Shown here piece by piece: positions 53,030 to 60,394 of a stretch of DNA of 64,000 bases; the stretch's first letter is position 1; each line of letters opens with the position of its first letter. A program made the position numbers and the translations under genes. The stretch comes from DATKRB01 sp036501425 (lineage in GTDB: Bacteria > Actinomycetota > Acidimicrobiia > Acidimicrobiales > RAAP-2). The stretch lies in the NCBI GenBank assembly GCA_036501425.1, contig DASYAI010000062.1, positions 1-64,000 on the forward strand, given 5' to 3'. The notes under the pieces are model-generated. The model saw nothing but the letters and a program-made list of their open reading frames with translations, did not search any database and had not been told where the DNA came from.

Positions 53030-53830
53030 TCAGCGGGTGAGGCCGACCCGGTCGAGCGCCGCCCGCAGCACGTCGGCCGCCTGGGGGCGCAGCTCGTCGA
53101 GCGGGCGGTTGCGGTGGACCCGGATCCCCAGGTCCACCTGGGCGATCGAGTCGACCCCGAACCGCCGGGCCACGTCGACCAGCAGGCCCAGCTCGACCCC
53201 GTACCCGTCGGCGAAGCGCACCTTCTCGAGCACCCACCGCGGCGCCGCGGTCTCGCCCGCCAAGGGCTGGCGCACGGCGGCCAGCTCGGGGAAGCACACC
53301 TCGATGAGGGGGCGGGCGACCAGCTGGGTGACCCGCCCGCCACCCGACGGGGCGCCGTGCAACGGGCGCTCGTAGAAGCCCTTCACCAGGGCCACGTCCT
53401 CGTGGGTCAGCAGGGGCCCGAGCAGCCCGGCCACAAAGGCGGCCGAGGTGTTCTCCACGTCGGCGTCGAGGAACACCACCAGGTCCCCGGCCGAGGCCTC
53501 CAGGCCAGCCCACATCGCCTGGCCCTTGCCCCCGCCGCCCGAGCCGAGCGAGACCACCCGGGCCCCGCCGGCCGCGGCCAGGGCGGCGGTGGCGTCCGAT
53601 GACCCGTCGTCGACCACCACCACCTCGTCCACCAGCCCGGTCCCCCCGGCGGCCGCCACGTGCGGAGCGCGCACCGCCTCGACCACCCGCCCGATGGTCC
53701 GGGCCTCGTTGCGGGCCGGGATGAGCACCGACACGCTGCGGGGGCCCTTGCGGCCCGCCAGGTCGGCGGAGCTGAACGCCGCGCCGTCCATCGTCCGGGG
53801 CCCGGCGGTCATCCCCGCATCATTCCCCAT
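53030..53830 (-). CDS. gpgS: Glucosyl-3-phosphoglycerate synthase (GT81 family)
   Basis: GpgS transfers glucose to 3-phosphoglycerate, the first step to glucosylglycerate and, in mycobacteria, methylglucose lipopolysaccharide. The 266-residue protein aligns by eye with Rv1208: VSVLIPARNEARTIGRVV, VVVVDDGSSDATAALA, the metal motif FLDADVEN, LLTHEDVALVKGFYERPL, GGGRVTQLVARPL and IAQVDLGIRVHRNRPL. The ATG at 53830 has GGAG 7 nt upstream. Its neighbours otsA and otsB also make compatible solutes from glucose phosphates. Confidence 0.9.
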   Translation of the reverse strand: MGNDAGMTAGPRTMDGAAFSSADLAGRKGPRSVSVLIPARNEARTIGRVVEAVRAPHVAAAGGTGLVDEVVVVDDGSSDATAALAAAGGARVVSLGSGGGGKGQAMWAGLEASAGDLVVFLDADVENTSAAFVAGLLGPLLTHEDVALVKGFYERPLHGAPSGGGRVTQLVARPLIEVCFPELAAVRQPLAGETAAPRWVLEKVRFADGYGVELGLLVDVARRFGVDSIAQVDLGIRVHRNRPLDELRPQAADVLRAALDRVGLTR

Positions 53831-53907
53831 TTGCGGGCTCCGGGGCCGCCGGAGATCGCCTCCGGCGCCGGCGTCGGGGGGGCGTCGGTGGCCCTCCGGG
53901 GGCCACA

Positions 53908-53939
53908 TTGACGGGACCGGGCCGGGCGGGCACCATAGG
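53908..53939 (+). promoter_or_regulatory. Possible promoter of the SAM riboswitch operon
   Basis: TTGACG (53908-53913) is followed 20 nt later by CATAGG (53934-53939), just before the riboswitch. The -10 match is weak. Confidence 0.35.
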
Positions 53940-53942
53940 AGC

Positions 53943-54038
53943 ATCATCCAGAGCGGCTGAGGGACGGGCCCGTCGACGCCGCGGCAACCAGTGAGCTCTC
54001 CTCCGGGGGGCTACCAGGTGCCAATGCCCGATCGATGA
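53943..54038 (+). ncRNA. SAM-I (S-box) riboswitch
   Basis: Conserved S-box elements appear in order: AGCGGCTGAGGGACGGGCCC, GCGGCAACCAG, CTACCAGGTGCCAATGCC, and the closing GATGAGG. P1 pairs TCATC (53944-53948) with GATGA (54034-54038). The Shine-Dalgarno GAGGAGG (54037-54043) begins inside the P1 3' strand and lies 5 nt from the ATG. SAM binding would therefore hide it, giving translational shut-off. It controls the thrC-like and cysO-like genes. Confidence 0.9.
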
Positions 54039-54048
54039 GGAGGCCGCA

Positions 54049-55320
54049 ATGGACCATGTCACCGGGTTGCGCTGTCGGGAGTGCGGTCGCCAATTCCCCG
54101 CCGAGGCCCTGCACGTGTGCGACTTCTGCTTCGGCCCCCTCGAGGTCGCGTACGACTACGACCGGATCGCCGCCACCGTCAGCCGCGAGCGGATCGCGGC
54201 GGGACCCCGGAGCATCTGGCGCTACAGCGACCTGCTGCCGGTCCACGACGAGGCCCCGGTCGACCTGGGCGCGGGGTTCACCCCCCTCGTGCGGGCCGAC
54301 CGCCTGGCGGCCGAGCTCGGCCTAGGGGAGCTGTGGATCAAGGACGACACGGCCAACCCGACCGGGTCGTTCAAGGACCGGGTGGTGTCGGTCGCCCTCA
54401 CCAAGGCCCGCCAGCTGGGGTTCAAGGTGGCGGCGTGCGCCTCCACCGGCAACCTGGCCAACTCGGTCGCCGCCCACGCGGCGCGCGCCGGCATGGCCTC
54501 GGTGGTGCTCATCCCGAGCGACCTCGAGGCGGCCAAGGTGACCATGACCGCCGTCTACGGCGGGACCGTGGTTGCGGTGCGGGGCAACTACGACGAGGTG
54601 AACCGGCTGTGCGCCGAGCTCACCAGCGAGCACCCGACATGGGCCTTCGTCAACGTCAACGTCCGCTCCTACTACGCCGAGGGCTCCAAGACCCTGGCCT
54701 TCGAGGTGGCCGAGCAGCTGGGCTGGCAGGCGCCGGACCACGTGGTGGTCCCGATCGCCTCGGGGAGCCAGCTAACCAAGGTGGCCAAGGGGTTCGCCGA
54801 GCTCGGGCAGGTGGGCCTGCTCGACGGGCCGGCCGAGGTGCGGATCTCGGGGGCCCAGGCGGCCGGGTGCGCTCCGGTGGCCACCGCCTTCGCCGAGGGA
54901 TCCGACGACATCCGGCCGGTCAAGCCGTCGACGATCGCCAAGTCGCTGTCGATCGGGAACCCGGCCGACGGGTGGTACGCGCTGCAGGCCATCCGCTCCT
55001 CGGGCGGCGGGTGCGCGGCGGTGACCGACGAGGAGGTCCTCGAGGGCATCGGCCTGCTGGCGAGGACCGAGGGCATCTTCGCCGAGACCGCCGGGGGGGT
55101 GACCATCGCCTCGCTGGCCAAGCTGGCGGCGTCCGGCGTGGTGAGCCCGCGCGAGCGGGTGGTCGCCCTGGTGACCGGCCACGGCCTCAAGACGGTGGAG
55201 GCGCTCGCCTCCTCGGTGGGTCCCACCGTCACGATCGACCCGGCCCTCGCCGACTTCCACGCCGCCCTCTCCGAAGAGATCCTCGACCAGCCCAGCATCC
55301 GCCAGGAGCGTGCCCGATGA
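54049..55320 (+). CDS. thrC: Threonine synthase-like PLP enzyme under SAM control
   Basis: The 423-residue fold-type-II PLP enzyme begins with a zinc ribbon (Cys9, 12, 24, 27). The PLP lysine is Lys109 (NPTGSFKDRVV), and later motifs are ASTGNLANSVAAHA and VTGHGLKTVEAL. Threonine synthases convert O-phosphohomoserine to threonine. Control by a SAM riboswitch and coupling (ATGA) to a CysO-like carrier point instead to sulfur transfer onto O-phosphohomoserine, giving homocysteine. As I recall, Streptomyces has a similar thrC-MoaD-groEL neighbourhood besides a separate thrC. No hom or thrB is adjacent. The alternative function is inference. Confidence 0.85.
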   Translation: MDHVTGLRCRECGRQFPAEALHVCDFCFGPLEVAYDYDRIAATVSRERIAAGPRSIWRYSDLLPVHDEAPVDLGAGFTPLVRADRLAAELGLGELWIKDDTANPTGSFKDRVVSVALTKARQLGFKVAACASTGNLANSVAAHAARAGMASVVLIPSDLEAAKVTMTAVYGGTVVAVRGNYDEVNRLCAELTSEHPTWAFVNVNVRSYYAEGSKTLAFEVAEQLGWQAPDHVVVPIASGSQLTKVAKGFAELGQVGLLDGPAEVRISGAQAAGCAPVATAFAEGSDDIRPVKPSTIAKSLSIGNPADGWYALQAIRSSGGGCAAVTDEEVLEGIGLLARTEGIFAETAGGVTIASLAKLAASGVVSPRERVVALVTGHGLKTVEALASSVGPTVTIDPALADFHAALSEEILDQPSIRQERAR

Positions 55321-55592
55321 GCGTTTCCGTCCGTATCCCCTCCCAGCTCCGCACCCTCACCGGGGGACTGGGCGAGCTGTCGGTGGACGGTGCCACGGTC
55401 GGCGAGGTGCTGAAGGCCCTCGACGTCGCCCACCCGGGCTTCGGCGAGCGGCTGTTCGACGATGACGGCGGGTTGCGGCGCTTCGTCAACGTCTTTCTGG
55501 CCGACGAGGACGTCCGGTTCCTCGAGGGTCTCTCCACCCCGGTCGAGCCGGGCCAGGTCCTCTCGATCGTGCCGGCGGTCGCCGGCGGCTGA
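55317..55592 (+). CDS. cysO: CysO-like sulfur carrier protein (ThiS/MoaD family)
   Basis: This is a ubiquitin-like protein of 91 residues ending in Gly-Gly (PAVAGG), the site where a thiocarboxylate is formed by an E1-like enzyme. By eye it is close to mycobacterial CysO: VRIPSQLRTLTGG near the start, RRFVNVFLADEDVRF in the middle, and the same PAVAGG end. CysO donates sulfur to O-phosphoserine through CysM. Here the partner gene is thrC-like rather than cysM, and no Mec protease or MoeB is in the window. The start overlaps the thrC stop (ATGA). Confidence 0.9.
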   Translation: MSVSVRIPSQLRTLTGGLGELSVDGATVGEVLKALDVAHPGFGERLFDDDGGLRRFVNVFLADEDVRFLEGLSTPVEPGQVLSIVPAVAGG

Positions 55593-55645
55593 CCGCCGCC
55601 CGGGCCGATTGCCGGTTGCGCGGCGCGGTCCCACGTGGTGTGCTG

Positions 55646-55672
55646 TTGGCACTCGACCAACGAGAGTGCCAA
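55646..55672 (+). promoter_or_regulatory. CIRCE element (HrcA operator) of groEL
   Basis: TTGGCACTC-N9-GAGTGCCAA is a perfect inverted repeat with the exact CIRCE spacing. It differs from the consensus TTAGCACTC-N9-GAGTGCTAA only by a compensated change in each arm. It lies 100 nt before groEL. Confidence 0.95.
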
Positions 55673-55680
55673 TCTTCGGG

Positions 55681-55686
55681 TATCAT
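55681..55686 (+). promoter_or_regulatory. -10 box TATCAT of groEL
   Basis: TATCAT follows the CIRCE element by 8 nt. The operator would lie in the -35 region, fitting repression by HrcA. Confidence 0.5.
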
Positions 55687-55771
55687 CAACCCCAACGGGA
55701 TTGACCCCACGAAGTGACCACACGAGCAGTCCGGCCCGGGCGGGTCGGTGCACAACGGAGGTTCTGACCAC

Positions 55772-57394
55772 ATGCCAAAGCTGATCTCCTTCGACGAAGA
55801 GGGCCGGCGGGCGCTCGAGACCGGCATGAACAAGCTGGCCGACGCCGTCCGGGTGACCCTCGGCCCCAAGGGCCGCAACGTGGTGCTCGACAAGAAGTGG
55901 GGCGCCCCGACCATCACCAACGACGGCGTCTCGATCGCCAAGGACATCGAGCTCGAGGACCCCTTCGAGCGCATCGGGGCCGAGCTGGTCAAGGAGGTGG
56001 CGAAGAAGACCGACGACGTCGCCGGTGACGGCACGACCACCGCCACCGTCCTGGCGTGGGCCATGGTGCGCGAGGGCCTGCGCAACGTGGCCGCCGGCGC
56101 CAACCCGATGTCGCTCAAGAAGGGCATCGAGGCCGGCGTGGAGGAAGCGGTGAGCTCCATCCACGGCCTGGCCCGCGAGACCGAGTCCAAGGGCCAGATC
56201 GCCCAGGTGGCCTCCATCTCGGCCGCCGACACCGAGATCGGCGAGATGATCTCCGAGGCGATCGACAAGGTCGGCAAGGACGGGGTGATCACGGTCGAGG
56301 AGTCCCAGACCTTCGGCATGGAGATGGACCTCGTCGAGGGCATGCGCTTCGACAAGGGCTACATCTCGCCCTACTTCGTCACCGACCCCGAGCGGATGGA
56401 GGCGGCGCTCGAGGACGCCTACCTGCTGCTGGTCGGCTCGAAGATCTCGGCGGTGCGCGACCTGCTGCCGGTGCTCGAGAAGGTCATGCAGACGGCCAAG
56501 CCGCTGGTGATCATCGCCGAGGACGTCGAGGGCGAGGCCCTGGCCACCCTGGTGGTGAACAAGATCCGGGGGACCTTCAAGAGCGTGGCGGTCAAGGCGC
56601 CCGGGTTCGGCGAGCGTCGCAAGGCCATGCTGCAGGACATCGCCATCCTGACCGGCGGCCAGGTGGTGACCGAAGAGGTCGGCCTCAAGATCGAGAACGT
56701 CACCCTCGACCTGCTGGGTCAGGCCCGCAAGGTGGTGGTCACCAAGGACGAGACCACCATCGTGGAGGGGGTCGGCTCGGAGGACGAGATCAAGGGCCGC
56801 ATCAATCAGATCAAGGCCGAGATCGAGAACACCGACTCGGACTACGACCGCGAGAAGCTCCAGGAGCGGCTGGCCAAGCTGTCCGGGGGCGTGGCCGTGA
56901 TCAAGGTCGGGGCCGCCACCGAGGTGGAGCTGAAGGAGAAGAAGCACCGGATCGAGGACGCGGTGTCCACCACCAAGGCGGCCATCGAGGAGGGCGTGGT
57001 GCCCGGGGGCGGCGTGGCGCTGCTGCGGGCCCAGCGGGCGGTGCTGGACCGGGCCGAAAAGCTCGAGGGTGACGAGGCGACCGGGGCCCGGATCGTGGCC
57101 CGGGCGGTCGAGGAGCCCCTCAAGCAGATCGCGGTCAACGCCGGTCTGGAGGGTGGCGTGATCGTCGAGCGGGTGCGCAACCTCAGCGGTGCCGAGGGCC
57201 TCAACGCCGCCACCGGCGAGTACGGCGACCTGTTCGTCGACGGGGTCATCGACGCCGCCAAGGTCACCCGGTCGGCGCTGCAGAACGCCGCCTCGATCGC
57301 CGCCCTGTTCCTCACCACCGAGGCGGTCATCGTCGACAAGCCCGAGCCGGCGGGAGCGGCGGCGCCGGGCGGCGGGGGTATGGAGGACTTCTAG
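55772..57394 (+). CDS. groEL: Chaperonin GroEL
   Basis: This 540-residue Hsp60 has VTLGPKGRNVVLDKKWGAP, the ATPase motif DDVAGDGTTTATVLA, EDVEGEALATLVVNK, and the C-terminal GGGGMEDF. The tail lacks the His-rich end of the second actinobacterial type (GroEL1). No groES is adjacent, so the co-chaperonin is encoded elsewhere. The ATG follows CGGAGG. Regulation is by CIRCE, separate from the HspR-controlled dnaK operon. Confidence 0.97.
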   Translation: MPKLISFDEEGRRALETGMNKLADAVRVTLGPKGRNVVLDKKWGAPTITNDGVSIAKDIELEDPFERIGAELVKEVAKKTDDVAGDGTTTATVLAWAMVREGLRNVAAGANPMSLKKGIEAGVEEAVSSIHGLARETESKGQIAQVASISAADTEIGEMISEAIDKVGKDGVITVEESQTFGMEMDLVEGMRFDKGYISPYFVTDPERMEAALEDAYLLLVGSKISAVRDLLPVLEKVMQTAKPLVIIAEDVEGEALATLVVNKIRGTFKSVAVKAPGFGERRKAMLQDIAILTGGQVVTEEVGLKIENVTLDLLGQARKVVVTKDETTIVEGVGSEDEIKGRINQIKAEIENTDSDYDREKLQERLAKLSGGVAVIKVGAATEVELKEKKHRIEDAVSTTKAAIEEGVVPGGGVALLRAQRAVLDRAEKLEGDEATGARIVARAVEEPLKQIAVNAGLEGGVIVERVRNLSGAEGLNAATGEYGDLFVDGVIDAAKVTRSALQNAASIAALFLTTEAVIVDKPEPAGAAAPGGGGMEDF

Positions 57395-57435
57395 TCCGCC
57401 GTCCTGCCATCGCACGACCCGAGCATCCGAAGCGA

Positions 57436-57462
57436 CGAGGGGCGCCCTCCGGGCGCCCCTCG
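57436..57462 (+). terminator. groEL terminator
   Basis: A perfect 12-bp stem (CGAGGGGCGCCC/GGGCGCCCCTCG) with a TCC loop lies 41 nt after groEL. No T-run follows. Confidence 0.75.
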
Positions 57463-57501
57463 GTCGCGCCCGGAGCGTCCCGCGGCGCCCGGGCCACTCC
57501 C

Positions 57502-57507
57502 TAGACT
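57502..57507 (+). promoter_or_regulatory. -10 box TAGACT of hemQ
   Basis: TAGACT ends 8 nt before the GTG at 57516. Confidence 0.45.
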
Positions 57508-57515
57508 GAGGCGCG

Positions 57516-58220
57516 GTGCCGCCCGACGACCTGCCCCAGCCGCTGGGGCCGACAACCGGCGTCGCGGTCCTGCACCTCTTCTGTCGGGTGCCGGCGTCGG
57601 CGGACGCCGGCACCGTGCTGGCGGCCGAGGAGGAGGCCCGCAAGGAGGGCTGCCAGGTGGTGGCGGTGGCCCTGCTCGGCCACAAGGCCGACCTGGGCCT
57701 GGTGGCGCTGGGCCCCGACTGGTGGGCCCTGCGCCGGTTCCAGACCGCGGTCCAGCGCTCGGGGCTCGAGGTCGACGGGTCCTACGTCTCGTTGACCGAG
57801 GTCTCCGAGTACGCCGCCGGGGTGCCCGACGAGCTCAAGGCGGCCCGGCTCTATCCCCAGCTGCCGCCGGCGGGCAAGCCGGCGTTCTGCTTCTACCCGA
57901 TGTCCAAGCGCCGGGCGGTGGGGGACAACTGGTACTCGCTCCCCTTCGAGGAGCGTCGGGCGCTGATGGGCGGCCACGGCAAGGTGGGGCGCACCTTCGC
58001 CGGCCGGGTGCTGCAGGTCATCACCGGCTCGACCGGCCTCGACGACTTCGAGTGGGGGGTCACCCTGTTCGCCACCCACCCCGACGACCTGAAGGCGTGC
58101 GTGTACGAGATGCGCTTCGACGAGGCGTCGGCCCGCTTCGCCGAGTTCGGGCCGTTCTACACCGGGATGGTGGCCGACCTCGACCGGGTGCTGGCCGGCC
58201 TGCTCGGCCCCGAGGGCTGA
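57516..58220 (+). CDS. hemQ: Coproheme decarboxylase / chlorite-dismutase family protein
   Basis: The 234-residue protein belongs to the HemQ/ChdC family that makes haem b from coprohaem in actinobacteria and firmicutes. The diagnostic segment is FYPMSKRRAVGDNWYSLPF with the catalytic Tyr, followed by EERRALMGGHGKVGRTF with a candidate haem-ligand His, and DDFEWGVTLFATHPDDLKAC. True chlorite dismutase activity is unlikely given the Tyr. larE follows after 1 nt. Confidence 0.9.
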   Translation: MPPDDLPQPLGPTTGVAVLHLFCRVPASADAGTVLAAEEEARKEGCQVVAVALLGHKADLGLVALGPDWWALRRFQTAVQRSGLEVDGSYVSLTEVSEYAAGVPDELKAARLYPQLPPAGKPAFCFYPMSKRRAVGDNWYSLPFEERRALMGGHGKVGRTFAGRVLQVITGSTGLDDFEWGVTLFATHPDDLKACVYEMRFDEASARFAEFGPFYTGMVADLDRVLAGLLGPEG

Positions 58221-58221
58221 G

Positions 58222-59064
58222 ATGGCCCCGGTGACCGGAGCGAGGGAGCGGGCCCGGCTCGTCGACGAGCTGCAGCGGCTCGAGCGGGTGGTGGTGGCCT
58301 TTAGCGGGGGGGCCGACTCGTCGTTCCTCGCCAAGGTGGCCCACGACACCCTGGGGGCCGAGCGGGTGCTGTGCGCCACCGCGATCTCGCCGTCGCTCGC
58401 CCCCGACGAGGAGCTCGACTGCCGCCGCCTGGCCGAGGAGTGGGGCCTGCGGTGGGTGGCGGTGCCGACCGACGAGATGGACGACCCGGCGTACGTGGCC
58501 AACGGGGCCGATCGCTGCGCCCACTGCAAGACCGCGCTCATGGGGGCGCTCGGTCCCCTGGCCCGGACCGAGGGTGCCACGGTGGTGCTCGGGGTCAACG
58601 TCGACGACCTGGGCGACCACCGCCCGGGCCAGGGGGCCGCGGCCGCCTTGGGGGCCCAGTTCCCCCTGGTGTCGAGTGGCTTCACCAAGGCGCTGCTGCG
58701 CGAGTGCTCCCGGCAGATGGGCCTGCGCACCTGGGACAAGCCGGCCGGCGCCTGCCTGGCGTCGCGCATCCCCTACGGCACCCCGGTCCAGCTCGGGACT
58801 CTGCGGTCGGTGGCCGAGGCCGAGGCGGCGCTGCGGGCGCTGGGCTTCGCCCAGCTGCGGGTCCGCCACCACGGGGTGGTGGCCCGGATCGAGGTGGAGC
58901 CGGCCCAGATGGACGCCGCCCTCGCGGCGCGCCGCCAGATCACCGCCGCCGTCCGGGCGGCCGGCTACCAGTTCGCCGCGCTCGACCTCGAGGGGTTCCG
59001 GTCGGGGAGCCTCAACCGGGTCCTCGATCCCCCGGTCCCGGCGGCGGGTCCAGAGTCGTCGTGA
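58222..59064 (+). CDS. larE: ATP-dependent sacrificial sulfur transferase LarE
   Basis: LarE donates sulfur to the nickel-pincer cofactor precursor of lactate racemase. The 280-residue PP-loop protein has VVVAFSGGADSSFLAKVA, a CAHC pair in GADRCAHCKTAL, and Cys178 in WDKPAGACLASRIPYG, at the position of the sacrificial Cys of the Lactobacillus enzyme. larA, larB and larC are not adjacent, so the actual sulfur acceptor is uncertain. The stop overlaps the NIL gene (GTGA). Confidence 0.9.
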   Translation: MAPVTGARERARLVDELQRLERVVVAFSGGADSSFLAKVAHDTLGAERVLCATAISPSLAPDEELDCRRLAEEWGLRWVAVPTDEMDDPAYVANGADRCAHCKTALMGALGPLARTEGATVVLGVNVDDLGDHRPGQGAAAALGAQFPLVSSGFTKALLRECSRQMGLRTWDKPAGACLASRIPYGTPVQLGTLRSVAEAEAALRALGFAQLRVRHHGVVARIEVEPAQMDAALAARRQITAAVRAAGYQFAALDLEGFRSGSLNRVLDPPVPAAGPESS

Positions 59065-59300
59065 CCCGGGTCCGCGTCCGCCTGACCTTTCCCGACAGCC
59101 TGGTCCGGGCGCCGGTGGTGGCCCGCCTGGTGAGCGACTTCGCCGTGGTGCCCGACATCCGGCGGGCCGATGTCGGCGCCGAGTCGGGCTGGATCATCTG
59201 CGAGCTCGACGGGGCCGCCACGGCGCTCGACGCCGGCATCGCCTGGTTGCGCGCCGAGGGCGTGACGGTGGACCTGCTCGGCGACGTGCTGGAGAGCTGA
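59061..59300 (+). CDS. NIL domain protein
   Basis: The 79-residue product is a single NIL domain (VRVRLTFPDSLVRAPVVARLV, GWIICELDGAATALDAGIAWL). NIL domains occur at the end of methionine-importer ATPases and, fused to ferredoxin, in archaeal homocysteine synthesis. Alone, the protein may be a sulfur-related ligand sensor or partner. Translational coupling to larE suggests a shared role. Confidence 0.82.
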   Translation: MTRVRVRLTFPDSLVRAPVVARLVSDFAVVPDIRRADVGAESGWIICELDGAATALDAGIAWLRAEGVTVDLLGDVLES

Positions 59301-59328
59301 CCGAGCGGACGCGCCGGCGGTCGCCGGG

Positions 59329-59997
59329 TCAGGGCCGGCCGGGCCGGGCGGCCCGGCCGCTCGGGGGGCCCGGGTCCTCGTCGAGGTCGGCCGCCAGCAG
59401 CGAGTACCCGTACATGTCCCGCCGCTCGCCGTCGACCGCCTGCCAGCTGCGCAGCAGCCCCTCTAGCCGGAAGCCGGCGTGCTCGGCGGTGCGGACCGAC
59501 GCCACGTTCCACGGCTCCACCCACAGCTCGAGCCGGGGGATGCCCAGCTCGCCCAGGGCCCACCGGCTCGCCGCCCCCAGCGCGCTGGAGGCCGCCCCCC
59601 GGCCCCGAGCACCGGCCAGCACCCAGTAGCCGATCGAGGCCCGTCCGAGGTCGACGTCGCGCAGCCACACCCCGAGCGAGCCGACCCCCCGGCCGTCGGG
59701 CCCGGCGATGACGAACGAGTACCCGTAGCCGTCGCGCAGCGAGCGCTGGTGGCGACGCAGGTAGCGCCGCCCGGCGTCCGGGTCGAAGCGCCGGGGGACG
59801 CTCGAGACGAGCGGGATGACCGGATCCCTCGACGCCTCGGCCACCAGCTCGAGGTCGCTCTCCTCGAACGGGCGGAGCCGCCAGGGCGGGGCCTCGAGGG
59901 TGGGGATCCGGTCCTCGTTGCCGGTGCCGGTGCCGTTGCGGGTCCGGGTCCGGCGCAGCCGGTACCAACCGCTGCCGGTGGTCCCGCGCCGGGCCAC
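59329..59997 (-). CDS. GNAT acetyltransferase (RimJ/RimL type)
   Basis: This GNAT domain starts WRLRPFEESDLELVAEASRD and includes the acetyl-CoA loop VLAGARGRGAASSALGAASRW and the typical ELWVEPWNVASVRTAEHAGF. These mark the RimJ/RimL group, which acetylates protein N-termini or small amines. The GTG at 59997 is the only sensible start after the upstream small gene; the first 30 residues are Arg/Gly-rich. Confidence 0.85.
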   Translation of the reverse strand: MARRGTTGSGWYRLRRTRTRNGTGTGNEDRIPTLEAPPWRLRPFEESDLELVAEASRDPVIPLVSSVPRRFDPDAGRRYLRRHQRSLRDGYGYSFVIAGPDGRGVGSLGVWLRDVDLGRASIGYWVLAGARGRGAASSALGAASRWALGELGIPRLELWVEPWNVASVRTAEHAGFRLEGLLRSWQAVDGERRDMYGYSLLAADLDEDPGPPSGRAARPGRP

Positions 59998-60005
59998 CTC
60001 GCCGC

Positions 60006-60212
60006 TCAGGGCCGGTCGGGCCGATCGCGGCGAGGATCGTCGACCGGCACCTGCCACCCGGCGGACGAGACCGTCCGGGGCTCGTAGAACAGGCAGCCCT
60101 CGGGGCAGGCGAACGGCAGGGGCTCGTTGGCGTCGACCTTGCAGCGCTCGATCCGGTCCCCGCCCGGCGTCGTCTGCATCACGTAGTGGCGGCAGTCGTC
60201 GTTGACGGGCAC
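60006..60212 (-). CDS. Small cysteine-containing conserved-looking protein
   Basis: This is a 68-residue protein with Cys7, Cys24, Cys36 and Cys40, including the pattern ACPEGCLFYEPR. The four Cys could bind zinc or a cluster. I recall similar short proteins in other actinobacteria but no function. The GTG at 60212 is used; the frame is open further upstream through the 24-bp repeats, where it reads Pro-Thr-rich repeats, but no start codon is present there. The GNAT gene follows after 8 nt. Confidence 0.6.
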   Translation of the reverse strand: MPVNDDCRHYVMQTTPGGDRIERCKVDANEPLPFACPEGCLFYEPRTVSSAGWQVPVDDPRRDRPDRP

Positions 60213-60240
60213 GCCCCATTGTGCTCCACCAGGGCCGGGC

Positions 60241-60360
60241 TGTGTCGTCGGGACCGGGGACGGCTGTGTCGTCGGGACCGGGGACGGCCGTGTCGTCGGG
60301 ACCGGGGACGGCCGTGTCGTCGGGACCGGGGACGGCTGTGTCGTCGGGACCGGGGACGGC
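60241..60360. repeat. Five tandem copies of a 24-bp unit
   Basis: The unit TGTGTCGTCGGGACCGGGGA+CGGC repeats exactly five times (starts 60241, 60265, 60289, 60313, 60337). The only variation is T or C at the first position (T, T, C, C, T). Length is a multiple of three. It lies between the small Cys protein and a membrane protein gene, both on the minus strand. Confidence 0.92.
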
Positions 60361-60394
60361 CGGGCCTCCCGCCGGGCCGGTGCCGCCGGCCGGG

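Noticed and set aside
57516..58220. Chlorite dismutase (perchlorate metabolism)
   Set aside because: The PMSKRR...NWYSLPF segment with catalytic Tyr is that of coproheme decarboxylase. No perchlorate reductase genes are present.
60241..60360. CRISPR-like array
   Set aside because: Units are directly adjacent with no spacers and no cas genes are nearby. It is a simple tandem repeat.
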